Program-made: the position numbers and the translations under genes
NCBI GenBank assembly: GCA_031551695.1
Contig: JAVBNG010000045.1
Coordinates: forward strand, 22,076 to 86,075
Source: JAAYCI01 sp031551695
GTDB lineage: Bacteria; Bacillota; Clostridia; Oscillospirales; Ruminococcaceae
DNA length: 64,000 nt
Direction of reading: 5' to 3'
Notes under the pieces: model-generated
Told to the model about the DNA's origin: nothing
Databases searched by the model: none
What the model saw: only the letters and a program-made list of their open reading frames with translations
Shown here: one piece after another, positions 38,739 to 47,566 of the stretch
Position numbering within the stretch: the first letter of the stretch is position 1
How the letters are laid out: every line of letters starts with the position of its first letter

Positions 38739-39806
38739 TTACATGGGGATGAGCGTGGTAATGAAGCGCACTATGATGCCTGCGATCATGCCGAAGAAGG
38801 GGTCCGACACGGCTGTGACGATGGTGGTAACGCCAGACACGATGGGCGACGCTGTAAGGCCACTGGCCGCATTGCCTGGAAACACGACCACGGCGCCCAG
38901 CACAAACAAGAAGCCCGCAATGGATTGCGACGGCACATATTTTGCGATGACCGGAAGTTTTTTGGTGAGCAATATGGCGGCGAGCACAAGCATCAGAATC
39001 ACGCCGCTGATTTGCGGGTGCGGCGCCACGGCGGTGCCGCTGATAATGGCCTCAACCGGGCCGCCGCCGAACAGGGCGCTCACGGCGTCGCCAATGCCGG
39101 AGTAAATGGTAACATAATCCACGTTTACGCCACGGCCCGCAAGGCCGCCGGTGATGCTGGCGTAGGCGATATTCCCCCCCACCTGCAGTGTGCACAGGGC
39201 CAACGTACTGCGAATGATATTAGGGCTGAGCTTGAACTTCAGGCGCTCAAATTTTTCAAGCTCCGGCTTGATGAGCGGGTTGTCCTTCACCGGGTCCTTG
39301 CGCTTGGCGATAATCCAAACGATGGAACTGGCGAACACGCTGACGACGATGGTGTAAATGAGGTCGTGGGTTATGAAGTACATCAGCACGGCGCTGGCCA
39401 TGGCCACACCGCCGGCCAGCCTGTTTTCTTTCATCATGTCCACGCCGGTTTTCGCCAGAATGATACCTACACCGGCCATCATGCTGTTCAAAATAGGCTC
39501 GCCGATGAAACCGATGATGGTTTCCAGCAGGCCAAACGCGCCCATGATGGCCATCAGAATGCCGGTGTAGAACACAATGTTCAGCCGCTCGCTGCGGTCT
39601 TTGCCCATTTTACCCGCCAGCACAATCGATTCCGCCTGGAACGAAATAGGGGCAACCTGGCCGAGGGCCACCATGCCGACGGACCCGGCCAAAAACGCAA
39701 GCGCCGTGGGGAACGCGGCAAACCCGAAGGTAAGGGCCAGCATGGCCTGCGGCAGGCCGTTTAGCACCACGGCTATTGCCGCCAGTATATCCTTTAAAAT
39801 ATCCAT
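38739..39806 (-). CDS. NCS2-like purine/pyrimidine permease
   Basis: 355-residue polytopic membrane protein with about ten to twelve hydrophobic segments, two half-helix-like Gly-rich stretches and FGGGPVEAIISGTAVAPHPQISGV in the position of the NCS2 substrate motif. Shorter than AzgA/UraA-type carriers (~430). By family it would import a nucleobase such as xanthine, uracil or (hypo)xanthine by cation symport. About 120 bp downstream of the hydrolase gene on the same strand, so probably co-transcribed with it. Confidence 0.72.
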   Translation of the reverse strand: MDILKDILAAIAVVLNGLPQAMLALTFGFAAFPTALAFLAGSVGMVALGQVAPISFQAESIVLAGKMGKDRSERLNIVFYTGILMAIMGAFGLLETIIGFIGEPILNSMMAGVGIILAKTGVDMMKENRLAGGVAMASAVLMYFITHDLIYTIVVSVFASSIVWIIAKRKDPVKDNPLIKPELEKFERLKFKLSPNIIRSTLALCTLQVGGNIAYASITGGLAGRGVNVDYVTIYSGIGDAVSALFGGGPVEAIISGTAVAPHPQISGVILMLVLAAILLTKKLPVIAKYVPSQSIAGFLFVLGAVVVFPGNAASGLTASPIVSGVTTIVTAVSDPFFGMIAGIIVRFITTLIPM

Positions 39807-39927
39807 GTGGAAGTCTCCTTTACAGTTAGAATGAACGGTTTCGCCTCACATGCGGTCCGTTTTTTCGTGCACAAAACAACGCACCCCGCAGGTATGCGCG
39901 GCCTGAGGGGCACTTGTACCCGTCCTG

Positions 39928-40518
39928 CTAGGAGAGGGATTTTATCAGGGTGTCGGAATCGGCCACGTCGCCAACCACCCAGTCCACATTTTTCAAAAAC
40001 GCGTCGTGCAGTTCCGGGCTGGTGCCGGCACAGCAGTCGGACACGACGACCACCTGCATGTCCTTTTGCTGGGCCTCCAGCGACGTGGCGTACACGCACA
40101 CATTGGTGGCCGCGCCGCAAACCAGCAGGGCGTTGCGTTTCAGGCCCTTCAGCAAAATTTCAAAATCTGTCTGGTAAAACGCGCTGTACCGGCGCTTGAT
40201 CACCACATAATCCGTGGCGTCTGGCGTCAGGTCTTCCACAATTTCAATGCCTTTGCTGCCCTCCAGGCAATGCTCCGGCTCGTTGCGCTCCAGTTCCAGG
40301 CCAAAGTCCACCTTTTGGGCACGGTGGGCCTCCTGAGTGTAGATGATGGGGATGTTGTTTTCGACCGCCCAGTTTTTCATTTTTTGGATATTGGGAATGA
40401 TGTCGCGCCCGCCCGGGCATTCGATGGGTGCACCTTCGGCGATAAAATCGTTTTGCATGTCGATGATCAGCAGCACACAGCGCTCTTTTTGGATTTTTGC
40501 GAGATTGTTAATGGACAT
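39928..40518 (-). CDS. Isochorismatase-fold cysteine hydrolase (second copy)
   Basis: 196 residues. Triad D20 (LIIDMQNDF), K108 (VIKRRYSAFYQT) and C141 (GAATNVCVYAT); resembles nicotinamidase/ureidoacrylate or N-carbamoyl amidohydrolases. Start at 40518 chosen because GGAGG lies 10 bp upstream, whereas the ATG at 40527 is too close to it. Upstream of the NCS2-like permease, suggesting uptake and breakdown of a nucleobase-derived ureide (inference). Confidence 0.82.
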   Translation of the reverse strand: MSINNLAKIQKERCVLLIIDMQNDFIAEGAPIECPGGRDIIPNIQKMKNWAVENNIPIIYTQEAHRAQKVDFGLELERNEPEHCLEGSKGIEIVEDLTPDATDYVVIKRRYSAFYQTDFEILLKGLKRNALLVCGAATNVCVYATSLEAQQKDMQVVVVSDCCAGTSPELHDAFLKNVDWVVGDVADSDTLIKSLS

Positions 40519-40670
40519 TCTTCTCATACCTCCCCGGCCCTTTTCGGCCATTTCCTTTTTTGGTGGATAACCGGTTCCCGTTTGCATGCAATTGCCGTTC
40601 TGGTTTGTTCAGCGTACAAGAGAACGAGGGGTTTGTAAAGTGGCACAAAACAGTGGAAAATGCCCATTTT

Positions 40671-40684
40671 ATTCATATATGAAT
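40671..40684. repeat. Palindrome ATTCATATATGAAT, copy 1
   Basis: Perfect 14-bp palindrome just downstream of the predicted promoter of the hydrolase/permease genes; a candidate repressor operator. A near-identical copy lies 85 bp away at 40756. Confidence 0.45.
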
Positions 40685-40702
40685 AAATAATTCGTCGTTT
40701 CA

Positions 40703-40731
40703 TACATATATACGCGAGAATACAATTGTAA
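40703..40731 (-). promoter_or_regulatory. Predicted promoter of the hydrolase-permease transcript
   Basis: Minus-strand TTACAA (40731-40726), 17 bp, TATGTA (40708-40703). Confidence 0.4.
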
Positions 40732-40755
40732 TATTATCTAAGGCGCCGTCAGATT

Positions 40756-40769
40756 ATTCATTTATGAAT
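40756..40769. repeat. Palindrome ATTCATTTATGAAT, copy 2
   Basis: Differs from copy 1 at one central base and overlaps the stop codon of the aldolase gene. Confidence 0.4.
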
Positions 40770-41414
40770 TATGCGGTCTTTCCCCAATTTCTGCCTGCGC
40801 ATAGTGTACAGCTCATCCAGCTCCGCCGGGGCAAGGGGATGCCCGCCGCCCAGCATTTGGGCAATGAAAAGGGTCTTGGCAAGGGATTCCGCGCTTTCGG
40901 CCCTGCGGTAGGCGTCCTCCAGGGTGGCCCCCACGGTGACAAGGCCGTGGTTCGCCAGCAGCACCATGTCCGTTTGGAAGATATAATCTTTGATGCCGGC
41001 GCTGATGGCGGGCGTGCCGGGCGTGCCATAGGCCACCACCGGGATTTCATCGTGCAAAAAAATCAGCTCGGTGTAGCTGTCGCTTCGGATGGGCTTGCGG
41101 TTGATGGCAAAGGCCGTGGCAAAGGGCGCGTGGCAATGGGTAACGGCGCGCACGTCATCGCGCAGCTTGTAGATATGCAGGTGCATGTCCGTTTCAGAGG
41201 AAATGGGCAGCGGGCCGTCCAGCTGCCTGCCGTTCAAATCGCACACGGCAATCATCTCCGGCATCAGCGTCTCCTTGCACACCTGCGACGGTGTGATATA
41301 CACGCGCTCGCCATCAAAGGCGGACACATTCCCCTCGTTTGTGTTCACCATCTGGCGCCCGTGCATTTTTCTTGCAATTTCGGCTACTTGCGCGCGGTAT
41401 TCCTGTGGTGTCAT
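40758..41414 (-). CDS. Class II (zinc) aldolase, fuculose-1-phosphate/5-deoxyribulose-1-phosphate type
   Basis: 218-residue metal aldolase of the FucA/AraD family. Zinc ligands H93, H95 (THCHAPF) and H156 (ANHGLV), and catalytic E74 (SSETDMHLH), match FucA (H92, H94, H155, E73). It cleaves a ketose-1-phosphate to DHAP and an aldehyde. Divergent from mtnA, it is the expected partner (Ald2/DrdA) for cleaving 5-methylthioribulose-1-P or 5-deoxyribulose-1-P. The dehydratase MtnB belongs to the same superfamily and is the main alternative, but no MtnW/X/D genes are seen for a full methionine cycle. Confidence 0.85.
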   Translation of the reverse strand: MTPQEYRAQVAEIARKMHGRQMVNTNEGNVSAFDGERVYITPSQVCKETLMPEMIAVCDLNGRQLDGPLPISSETDMHLHIYKLRDDVRAVTHCHAPFATAFAINRKPIRSDSYTELIFLHDEIPVVAYGTPGTPAISAGIKDYIFQTDMVLLANHGLVTVGATLEDAYRRAESAESLAKTLFIAQMLGGGHPLAPAELDELYTMRRQKLGKDRIIHK

Positions 41415-41447
41415 AAATCAAACCTCCGTGTTTGGTTTGTTACAATC

Positions 41448-41464
41448 AAACATTCCAAATGTTT
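41448..41464. promoter_or_regulatory. Candidate operator in the aldolase/mtnA divergent region
   Basis: Perfect inverted repeat AAACATT-CCA-AATGTTT, about 15-30 bp downstream of the predicted aldolase transcription start. Plausible target of the DeoR regulator at 42796. Confidence 0.45.
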
Positions 41465-41485
41465 AAAACCATCAATACACCCCTA

Positions 41486-41513
41486 TTATTACAGCCGGCA
41501 GGGAAAATGTCAA
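41486..41513 (-). promoter_or_regulatory. Predicted promoter of the aldolase gene
   Basis: Minus-strand TTGACA (41513-41508), 16 bp, TAATAA (41491-41486). Confidence 0.6.
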
Positions 41514-41576
41514 TGGTCAATATGCAAAAAACGAACATCAAATTCTTGTGCAAGAGGCCAAAATAAGAAAAATGTG

Positions 41577-41605
41577 TTGAAATAGAACAATTAATATGAT
41601 AATAT
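41577..41605 (+). promoter_or_regulatory. Predicted promoter of the mtnA operon
   Basis: TTGAAA (41577-41582), 17 bp, TAATAT (41600-41605). Confidence 0.55.
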
Positions 41606-41699
41606 CGAACACATAAGATAGATACCACACGCACGGCGTTCACCTTGAACATTTGCATTAAAAAACGCGGCTGCGCATGAAACCGGCAAGGAGCTTTCT

Positions 41700-42728
41700 A
41701 TGTACACAATTGCATGGCAGAACGGGAATTTGAGCTTGATTGACCAGACCTTGCTTCCGGGCAAGGTGGTCTACCGGGATTACACCACGGTGGAGGGTGT
41801 GCACGACGCCATCCGCGACATGGTGGTGCGCGGCGCGCCGGCCATCGGGGTGGCGGCGTCATATGGCGTGGTGCTGGCGGCAAACGCCGCCCCAAACGAC
41901 GGGTTTGTTCCCTTTATGAAAGAAAAGGGAGAATACCTCATCGGCGCGCGGCCTACAGCGGTGAATTTGGAGTGGGCGGTGCGGCGCATGCTGCGCGTGC
42001 TAAAGGCCGGCGCCACTTTGCCGCCGCAGCGGCTGCGCAATGCGCTGGAGGCGGAAGCCGTGGCCATACACAAAGAGGACATCGCGGTGAACAAGGCCAT
42101 CGGCGAAAATTTGCTTTCCCTGCTGAAGCCGGGCGACGGCGTGTTGACCCACTGCAACGCCGGGGCGTTGGCCACCACGGAATACGGCACGGCCCTCTCG
42201 CCCTTTTACCTTGCGCTGGAGCGCGGCAATTTCCCCCTGCGCGTTTACGCGGACGAGACCCGCCCGCGCCAGCAGGGCGCGCGGCTCACATCCTTTGAGC
42301 TGTTTGAGGCCGGGGCCGACGTGACGCTGATTTGCGACGACATGGCCGCCGTGGTGATGCGCGAAGGCAAAATCAACGCCTGCATCGTAGGGTGCGACCG
42401 CGTGGCCGCCAACGGCGACACCGCCAACAAAATCGGCACGTTCACCGTGGGCATTTTGGCAAAACACTTCGGCATACCGCTGTACATTGCGGCGCCTTCC
42501 TCCACCATCGACCTCGCCTGCCCCACCGGCGCCGGCATCCCCATTGAAGAGCGCGACGGCGACGAAGTGCGGCGCATCAATGGAGAGCTGATTTGCCCGG
42601 CGGATGTAAAGGTGTACAACCCCGCTTTCGATGTGACGCCGGCGGAGCTGATCACCGCCATCGTCACCGAGCACGGCATTGCAAAAGCGCCGTTCACGCA
42701 AAGCCTTGCGGAACTGCTGGCGCCTTGA
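41700..42728 (+). CDS. mtnA: S-methyl-5-thioribose-1-phosphate isomerase / 5-deoxyribose-1-phosphate isomerase
   Basis: Isomerises an aldose-1-phosphate (MTR-1-P or 5-deoxyribose-1-P) to the ketose-1-phosphate. MVVRGAPAIGVAASYG near 45, catalytic C152 in LTHCNAGALATTEYGTA and D233 in VGCDRVAANGDTANKIGT are present, as is the C-terminal PAFDVTPAELITAIVTEHG. 342 residues, normal for MtnA. AAGGAG lies 6-7 bp upstream of the ATG. First gene of an operon with regulator, transporter and phosphorylase, and divergent from the aldolase. Confidence 0.93.
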   Translation: MYTIAWQNGNLSLIDQTLLPGKVVYRDYTTVEGVHDAIRDMVVRGAPAIGVAASYGVVLAANAAPNDGFVPFMKEKGEYLIGARPTAVNLEWAVRRMLRVLKAGATLPPQRLRNALEAEAVAIHKEDIAVNKAIGENLLSLLKPGDGVLTHCNAGALATTEYGTALSPFYLALERGNFPLRVYADETRPRQQGARLTSFELFEAGADVTLICDDMAAVVMREGKINACIVGCDRVAANGDTANKIGTFTVGILAKHFGIPLYIAAPSSTIDLACPTGAGIPIEERDGDEVRRINGELICPADVKVYNPAFDVTPAELITAIVTEHGIAKAPFTQSLAELLAP

Positions 42729-42795
42729 ACAAAGCAACAATAGCGGCAAGCACAAAACGCGCGACAAACGGCCGCGCGCAAAGGGGGAAATCGAA

Positions 42796-43575
42796 ATGGC
42801 GGGCAATCCCACAACAAACCGCAGAAGCTACATCCTCGGCTATCTGAAGGAAAACGAGCTGGCGGACGTGACGGCCCTGTCCGGGGAACTGGGCGTATCG
42901 GAAATGACCATCCGGCGCGATTTTGCAAAACTGGAGGAAGAAAAGCTTCTGCTGCGGGTGCACGGCGGCGCAGTGCGCCTTCCCAGCGCCACGGACGAGC
43001 TTTCCCTTACAAACCGGCTGTCCGTTTGCCCGGATGAAAAACTGGCCATCGGCCGGTACGCGGCTTCCCTCATCGAAGAGGGCGACGTGATCGCGCTGGA
43101 CGCCTCCAGCACGGCGCTGATGGTGGCCGACCATCTGCAGGTGGCCGCCACGGTGGTGACAAGCAACCTTGAAGCGGTCATCCGCCTTTTGAAAAACCCC
43201 CTGGCGGATATTGTGCTGCTGGGCGGCCACGTGCGCAAAACTTCCGCCTCTACCGTGGGCTTTGAAATGACGCGCATGATGCGGGATTACCGCGTGGATA
43301 AAGTGTTCCTTTCGTCTAAGGCGGCGGATTTGACCCATGGCTTGTCCGACGCGACGGTGGAAGAGGGCGAAGGAAAAAAAGCGATGATCGCCGCGGGAAG
43401 AAAAGCATACCTGCTGCTGGACCACACAAAGCTTGGCACCACAGCCTTTTACAAGGTGTGCGACATCGACAAGCGCTTTGAAATCATCACCGACCGCAGC
43501 GACACCTACACCGAAGAACAACAGGCATTCGTTGATCATTGCAGGGAAGGCGGCATCCCCGTCCACTTTGCGTGA
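42796..43575 (+). CDS. DeoR-family transcriptional regulator
   Basis: 259 residues. N-terminal winged helix (RRSYILGYLKENELADVTALSGELGVSEMTIRRDFAKLEEE, then LLRVHGGAVRL) and a C-terminal sugar-phosphate-binding DeoRC domain (ALDASSTALMVADHL, TVVTSNLEAVIRLL, KVFLSSKAADLTHGLSDATVEEGEGKKAM, LLDHTKLGTTAF). Such regulators sense phosphorylated sugars, so MTR-1-P or deoxyribulose-1-P is a natural effector (inference). ATG at 42796 has AAGGGGGA upstream; the longer frame from 42679 would overlap mtnA. Probably controls this operon and the divergent aldolase. Confidence 0.9.
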   Translation: MAGNPTTNRRSYILGYLKENELADVTALSGELGVSEMTIRRDFAKLEEEKLLLRVHGGAVRLPSATDELSLTNRLSVCPDEKLAIGRYAASLIEEGDVIALDASSTALMVADHLQVAATVVTSNLEAVIRLLKNPLADIVLLGGHVRKTSASTVGFEMTRMMRDYRVDKVFLSSKAADLTHGLSDATVEEGEGKKAMIAAGRKAYLLLDHTKLGTTAFYKVCDIDKRFEIITDRSDTYTEEQQAFVDHCREGGIPVHFA

Positions 43576-43618
43576 AAATACAAGCATTTTACAAACACAG
43601 GGAAAAAGGAGAATTACC

Positions 43619-44791
43619 ATGAAAAAGCACCTCGCACTGTTCCTTGCCATGGCCCTTCTGGCCGGTCTGCTGGCTGCCTGCGGCGGCTCGTCGTCGTCCG
43701 CTTCCGAGGCCGCCCCGGCCGACTCCACCGCCGAGACGTCCGATTCCGCCGCCGATGCCGGCGCCGACGCGCCCACAGGCGACGCCCCCAGCGTGATTTT
43801 GCTGGTGCCCGGCACCCTGGGCGACAAATCCTTCTTCGATTCCGCCAACAACGGCATCCAGATGATCGCCGATGAGTATGGCTGCAAAACTAAGGTCATT
43901 GAAATGACCACGGACACGGAAAAATACATTCCCACCATTGAAGACGTGATTGCCGAGGGCTGGGACATCATCATCACCGGCGGCATCAATATCTCCCAGC
44001 CCATGCAGGAGATGGCCGCAAAATACCCGGACCAGAAGTTTATTTTGTACGATGAGACCGTGGACTTTGCCGACGGCAAAAACGCCAACGTGTTCACCAT
44101 GACGTACAAGGCCAACGAGGGCGCGTATCTTGCGGGCGCTTTGGCAGGCATGGTCACGCAGTCCGCCGATATGCCCAGCGCCAACGAAGACAATGTCATC
44201 GGCTTTGCCGGCGGTTTCGACATCCCCCTTATCAACGACTGGCTGGTGGGCTACATTAAAGGCGCACAGAGCCAAAACGCGGATGTGAAGGTGGGCATGG
44301 GCTACATGGACAGCTTTACCGACGCGCCGAAGGGCAAGGAAGTGGCGCTGAGCCTGTACAACTCCGGCGCGGACATCATCATCCAGGCGGCCGGCGGCGC
44401 GGGCCTCGGCGTGCTGGACGCCGCCGCCGAGCAGGGCAAATATGCCATTGGCACCGACAGTGACCAAGCCGAAATGTTCGCCTCCGACGAAGCCAAGGCC
44501 AACGCCATCCTCACCTCTGTGCTGAAGCGCGTGGACCTTTCCATCGTGATGGCCATCGGCTGGTACATCGACGGCAACCTGCAGTTCGGCACCAATTCCA
44601 GCTTCGGCATTGCGGAAGGCTGCTTTGAGCTGGCCGACAACGAGTGGTACGAGAAAAACGTGCCGCAGGAAATGCGCGACACCCTGGACGACACCTACGC
44701 CAAACTGGCCAGCGGCGAAATTACCGTACCCAGCGCCTTTGAAATGAGCGACGACGAAATTCAGGCCCTGAAAAAAGAAGTGCAGCCTTAA
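43619..44791 (+). CDS. BMP-family nucleoside-binding lipoprotein (second transporter)
   Basis: 390 residues. Signal peptide with lipobox LLAAC near residue 21, a Ser/Ala/Asp linker, then the BMP fold (VPGTLGDKSFFDSANNGIQMI, DIIITGGINISQPMQEMAAKYPDQKFILYD, GAYLAGALAGMV, AAGGAGLGVLDAAAEQ). Clearly diverged from the BMP protein at 5804, so a different nucleoside ligand is plausible. AAAAAGGAG lies 7 bp before the ATG. Leads the transporter genes in this operon. Confidence 0.92.
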   Translation: MKKHLALFLAMALLAGLLAACGGSSSSASEAAPADSTAETSDSAADAGADAPTGDAPSVILLVPGTLGDKSFFDSANNGIQMIADEYGCKTKVIEMTTDTEKYIPTIEDVIAEGWDIIITGGINISQPMQEMAAKYPDQKFILYDETVDFADGKNANVFTMTYKANEGAYLAGALAGMVTQSADMPSANEDNVIGFAGGFDIPLINDWLVGYIKGAQSQNADVKVGMGYMDSFTDAPKGKEVALSLYNSGADIIIQAAGGAGLGVLDAAAEQGKYAIGTDSDQAEMFASDEAKANAILTSVLKRVDLSIVMAIGWYIDGNLQFGTNSSFGIAEGCFELADNEWYEKNVPQEMRDTLDDTYAKLASGEITVPSAFEMSDDEIQALKKEVQP

Positions 44792-44836
44792 GCACCACAG
44801 CCAGCCTATCCCCGTAAGTGGGAAGTTCTGAGACAG

Positions 44837-44865
44837 CCCCCGGGCGGCACAACGCCGCCCGGGGG
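44837..44865 (+). promoter_or_regulatory. Intercistronic stem-loop after the second BMP gene
   Basis: Perfect 12-bp GC-rich stem (44837-44848 with 44854-44865), 5-nt loop, no T-run. Probably protects the upstream lipoprotein mRNA or partly blocks read-through to the ATPase gene. Confidence 0.55.
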
Positions 44866-44943
44866 ATACCCAAACAGCCACTTGCCGCACATGGCATATG
44901 TTACTTTAAAAGCACACTGAAAGCACAGTGAGGAGTTGGTGCT

Positions 44944-46509
44944 ATGCCACAGGACATTTTACAAATGCAGAATATCACCCTGGTGTACGGCAACGGTGTT
45001 GTAGCAAACGACAACGTGGATTTTTCCGTGCGTGAGGGCGAGATCCACGCTTTGATGGGCGAAAACGGCGCGGGGAAATCCACGCTGATGAAGGTGCTGT
45101 TCGGTATTGAGCAGCCCACCTCCGGCACCATTTTGTTCGAGGGCAAGGAGGTTTCCATCGGCAGCACGAACGCGGCCATCGCACTTGGCATCGGCATGGT
45201 GCACCAGCACTTCATGCTGGTGCCCTCGCTATCCGTGGCGGAAAACACGGTGCTTGGCAGCGAGCCGAAAAAGGGCCTTTCTTTCGATAAAAAGGCCGCC
45301 TTCAAGGCAACGGAGGAGCTGTCCCGGCGCTTCGGGTTCGCCCTGGACCCCGCCGCCCGCGTGGAAACCATCTCCGTGGGTAAAAAGCAAAAACTGGAAA
45401 TTTTGAAGGCCATCCACCATGGCGCGCGCCTGTTGATTTTGGACGAGCCCACCGCCGTTTTGGCCCCGCAGGAAACGGAAGAGCTGTTCGAACAACTGAA
45501 AGAAATGCGCAAAAACGGCATCACCATCATTTTCATCAGCCACAAGCTGAACGAGATCAAGGCCATTTGCGACCGCATGACCATTATGCGCGCGGGCCGC
45601 AGCATGGGCACCTACGACGTGCACAGCCTGTCCCAGCAGGAGATTTCGAACCTGATGGTGGGCCGCGACGTGGTGCTGAACGTGGAAAAAACACCCGCGA
45701 GACCCGGCAAGGTATGCCTTGCCGCAAAAAACCTCTCCGCCGTGAACGAAGTGCAAAAAGTGTCGCTGAACAATGCGTCCTTCACCCTGCGCGAGGGCGA
45801 GATTTTGGGCATTGCGGGCATTGAGGGCAGCGGGCAGAAATACATCGTAGACCTCATCACCGGCCTGCGCCGTATGGGGCCAAACAGCGGCATGGTGGAA
45901 ATGGAAGGCAAGGACGCTTCCGGCATGTCTATCCACCAGCGGCGCTGCGCGAAGCTCAGCTACATCCCGGAGGACCGCATGTCCTACGGCGTGGCTAAAA
46001 CCATGTCCATCCGCGAAAATTTGATTGCCTCCGAATACGACTCGCCGGACATCAACGGCAAGGTGTTCATGAACATGAGGGCCGTGCGCGAAAACGCCGA
46101 AAGCGCCATCAGGGACTACGCCATCCGCACAAGCGGGCCGGAACAGGCCGCCGGCATGCTGAGCGGCGGGAACATGCAGAAGGTGGTGGTGGCGCGGGAG
46201 TTCCGCCAGGAACCGAAGATTTTGATTGCCGACCAGCCCACCCGCGGCGTGGACGTTGGCGCCATCGAGTTCATCCACAAAATGATCGTGAAAATCCGCG
46301 ACGACGGCTGCGGCGTTTTGCTGGTATCGGCGGATTTGAACGAGATTTTGGAGCTTTCCGACAGCATTCTGGTGATGTGCGGCGGTGAAATTGCCGCCTA
46401 CTTTGAAGACACGGAAACCGTGACGGAAGAGGAACTGGGATACTATATGCTGGGCGTGAAAAAGCAAACGCCGGACGAGATTCGGAGGGCATACCATGAA
46501 AACGAATAA
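44944..46509 (+). CDS. Nucleoside ABC transporter ATP-binding protein, two fused ABC domains (second transporter)
   Basis: 521 residues. Domain 1: Walker A GENGAGKST, signature ISVGKKQKLEI, Walker B LLILDEPTAVL. Domain 2: Walker A-like GIEGSGQKY, signature LSGGNMQKVVVAREF, Walker B-like LIADQPTRGVDVGA. The first-domain signature begins ISVG rather than LSGG, as in other nucleoside ATPases. Overlaps the start of the next permease by 14 bp, implying coupled translation. AGGAG lies before the ATG. Confidence 0.92.
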   Translation: MPQDILQMQNITLVYGNGVVANDNVDFSVREGEIHALMGENGAGKSTLMKVLFGIEQPTSGTILFEGKEVSIGSTNAAIALGIGMVHQHFMLVPSLSVAENTVLGSEPKKGLSFDKKAAFKATEELSRRFGFALDPAARVETISVGKKQKLEILKAIHHGARLLILDEPTAVLAPQETEELFEQLKEMRKNGITIIFISHKLNEIKAICDRMTIMRAGRSMGTYDVHSLSQQEISNLMVGRDVVLNVEKTPARPGKVCLAAKNLSAVNEVQKVSLNNASFTLREGEILGIAGIEGSGQKYIVDLITGLRRMGPNSGMVEMEGKDASGMSIHQRRCAKLSYIPEDRMSYGVAKTMSIRENLIASEYDSPDINGKVFMNMRAVRENAESAIRDYAIRTSGPEQAAGMLSGGNMQKVVVAREFRQEPKILIADQPTRGVDVGAIEFIHKMIVKIRDDGCGVLLVSADLNEILELSDSILVMCGGEIAAYFEDTETVTEEELGYYMLGVKKQTPDEIRRAYHENE

Positions 46510-47566
46510 ACGGTTTTCCGTCGATTTCTCTGTCATCCGGCTGGTGGCGGCACTGTTGCTGTCCGTTTTCATCGCCGTGGTGATCATTTTCATCGTGAGC
46601 GATATGCCGGGCGAGGCCATTTACAAGTTTTTGATTTCGCCCCTGTCCAACACACGCTATATTTCGAATGTCGTCGAACTGATGATCCCGCTGATGTTCA
46701 CGGGCCTTGCGGCGGCGCTCATCTTTTCGGTCAAAACCTTCAACCTCTCCATCGAAGGCGGCTTTTTTGCCGGTGGCCTTGCCGCGGCGGCCGTGGCCTG
46801 CACGCTGGAACTGCCTGCGGGCGTGCACCCCACCGTGGCGCTGATTGCCGGCATGGTGGTGGGCGCGCTGGTGGTGTTCATCCCGGCCATTTTGAAAAAC
46901 GCCTTCGACGCCAGCGAAGTGGTGTCCTCCCTGATGCTGAACTACGTGGTGTTCAAGGTGGGCGATTATTTCCTGAAAACCTTTTTGCGCGACCCCGCCG
47001 TCACCCACGTTACCAGCTTTGAATACGCCAAAACGGCGCGGCTGCCCATTTTGTTCGGCAATGTATACCTTGGCATCGTGTTCATCGCCGTTTTGCTGGT
47101 GGCCGCGTGGTTTTTGCTGTTCCGCACGCGCTGGGGCTTCCAGATCCGCGTGACGGGCCAAAACCCGCTGCTTGCCAAAGCCAGCGGCATGAACGTGATG
47201 AAGGTGACGCTGCTGGCGCAGATTTTGGCCGGGGCCGTGGTTGGCCTTGGCGGGGCCAGCTACATTTTGGGCGCCACCCAGCGCTTCACCTGGGGCTGGC
47301 GCAGCGGCTACGGCTGGGACGGCCTCGTCGTCGCCATCATCGCCCGCAACAACCCGGCCCTTGTGCCCGTGGGCGCGCTCATCCTCGCCTACCTGCGCGT
47401 CGGCTCCGACATTATGAGCCGCACCACGGACGTGCAAAACGAGGTGGTGGCCATCATCCAGGGCGTCATCATTGTGCTGGTGGCCTCCGCGGGCTTCCTG
47501 GACGGCTTCCGCAAAAAGATGGTTGTAAAAGGCGCCCTGCGCGCGGAAACGGAGGCGGCAAAATGA
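46496..47566 (+). CDS. Nucleoside ABC transporter permease 1 (second transporter)
   Basis: 356 residues with about nine hydrophobic helices. Conserved stretches: FSVKTFNLSIEGGFFAGGLAA, DASEVVSSLMLNYVVF and RSGYGWDGLVVAIIARNNP. Overlaps the ATPase gene at its 5' end and the next permease at its 3' end (ATGA). Confidence 0.9.
   Translation: MKTNKRFSVDFSVIRLVAALLLSVFIAVVIIFIVSDMPGEAIYKFLISPLSNTRYISNVVELMIPLMFTGLAAALIFSVKTFNLSIEGGFFAGGLAAAAVACTLELPAGVHPTVALIAGMVVGALVVFIPAILKNAFDASEVVSSLMLNYVVFKVGDYFLKTFLRDPAVTHVTSFEYAKTARLPILFGNVYLGIVFIAVLLVAAWFLLFRTRWGFQIRVTGQNPLLAKASGMNVMKVTLLAQILAGAVVGLGGASYILGATQRFTWGWRSGYGWDGLVVAIIARNNPALVPVGALILAYLRVGSDIMSRTTDVQNEVVAIIQGVIIVLVASAGFLDGFRKKMVVKGALRAETEAAK

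Noticed and set aside
40758..42728. Complete universal methionine salvage pathway
   Set aside because: MtnA is present, but no MtnK, MtnW/X (or MtnC), MtnD or MtnE gene is seen; the DHAP-shunt reading fits better.
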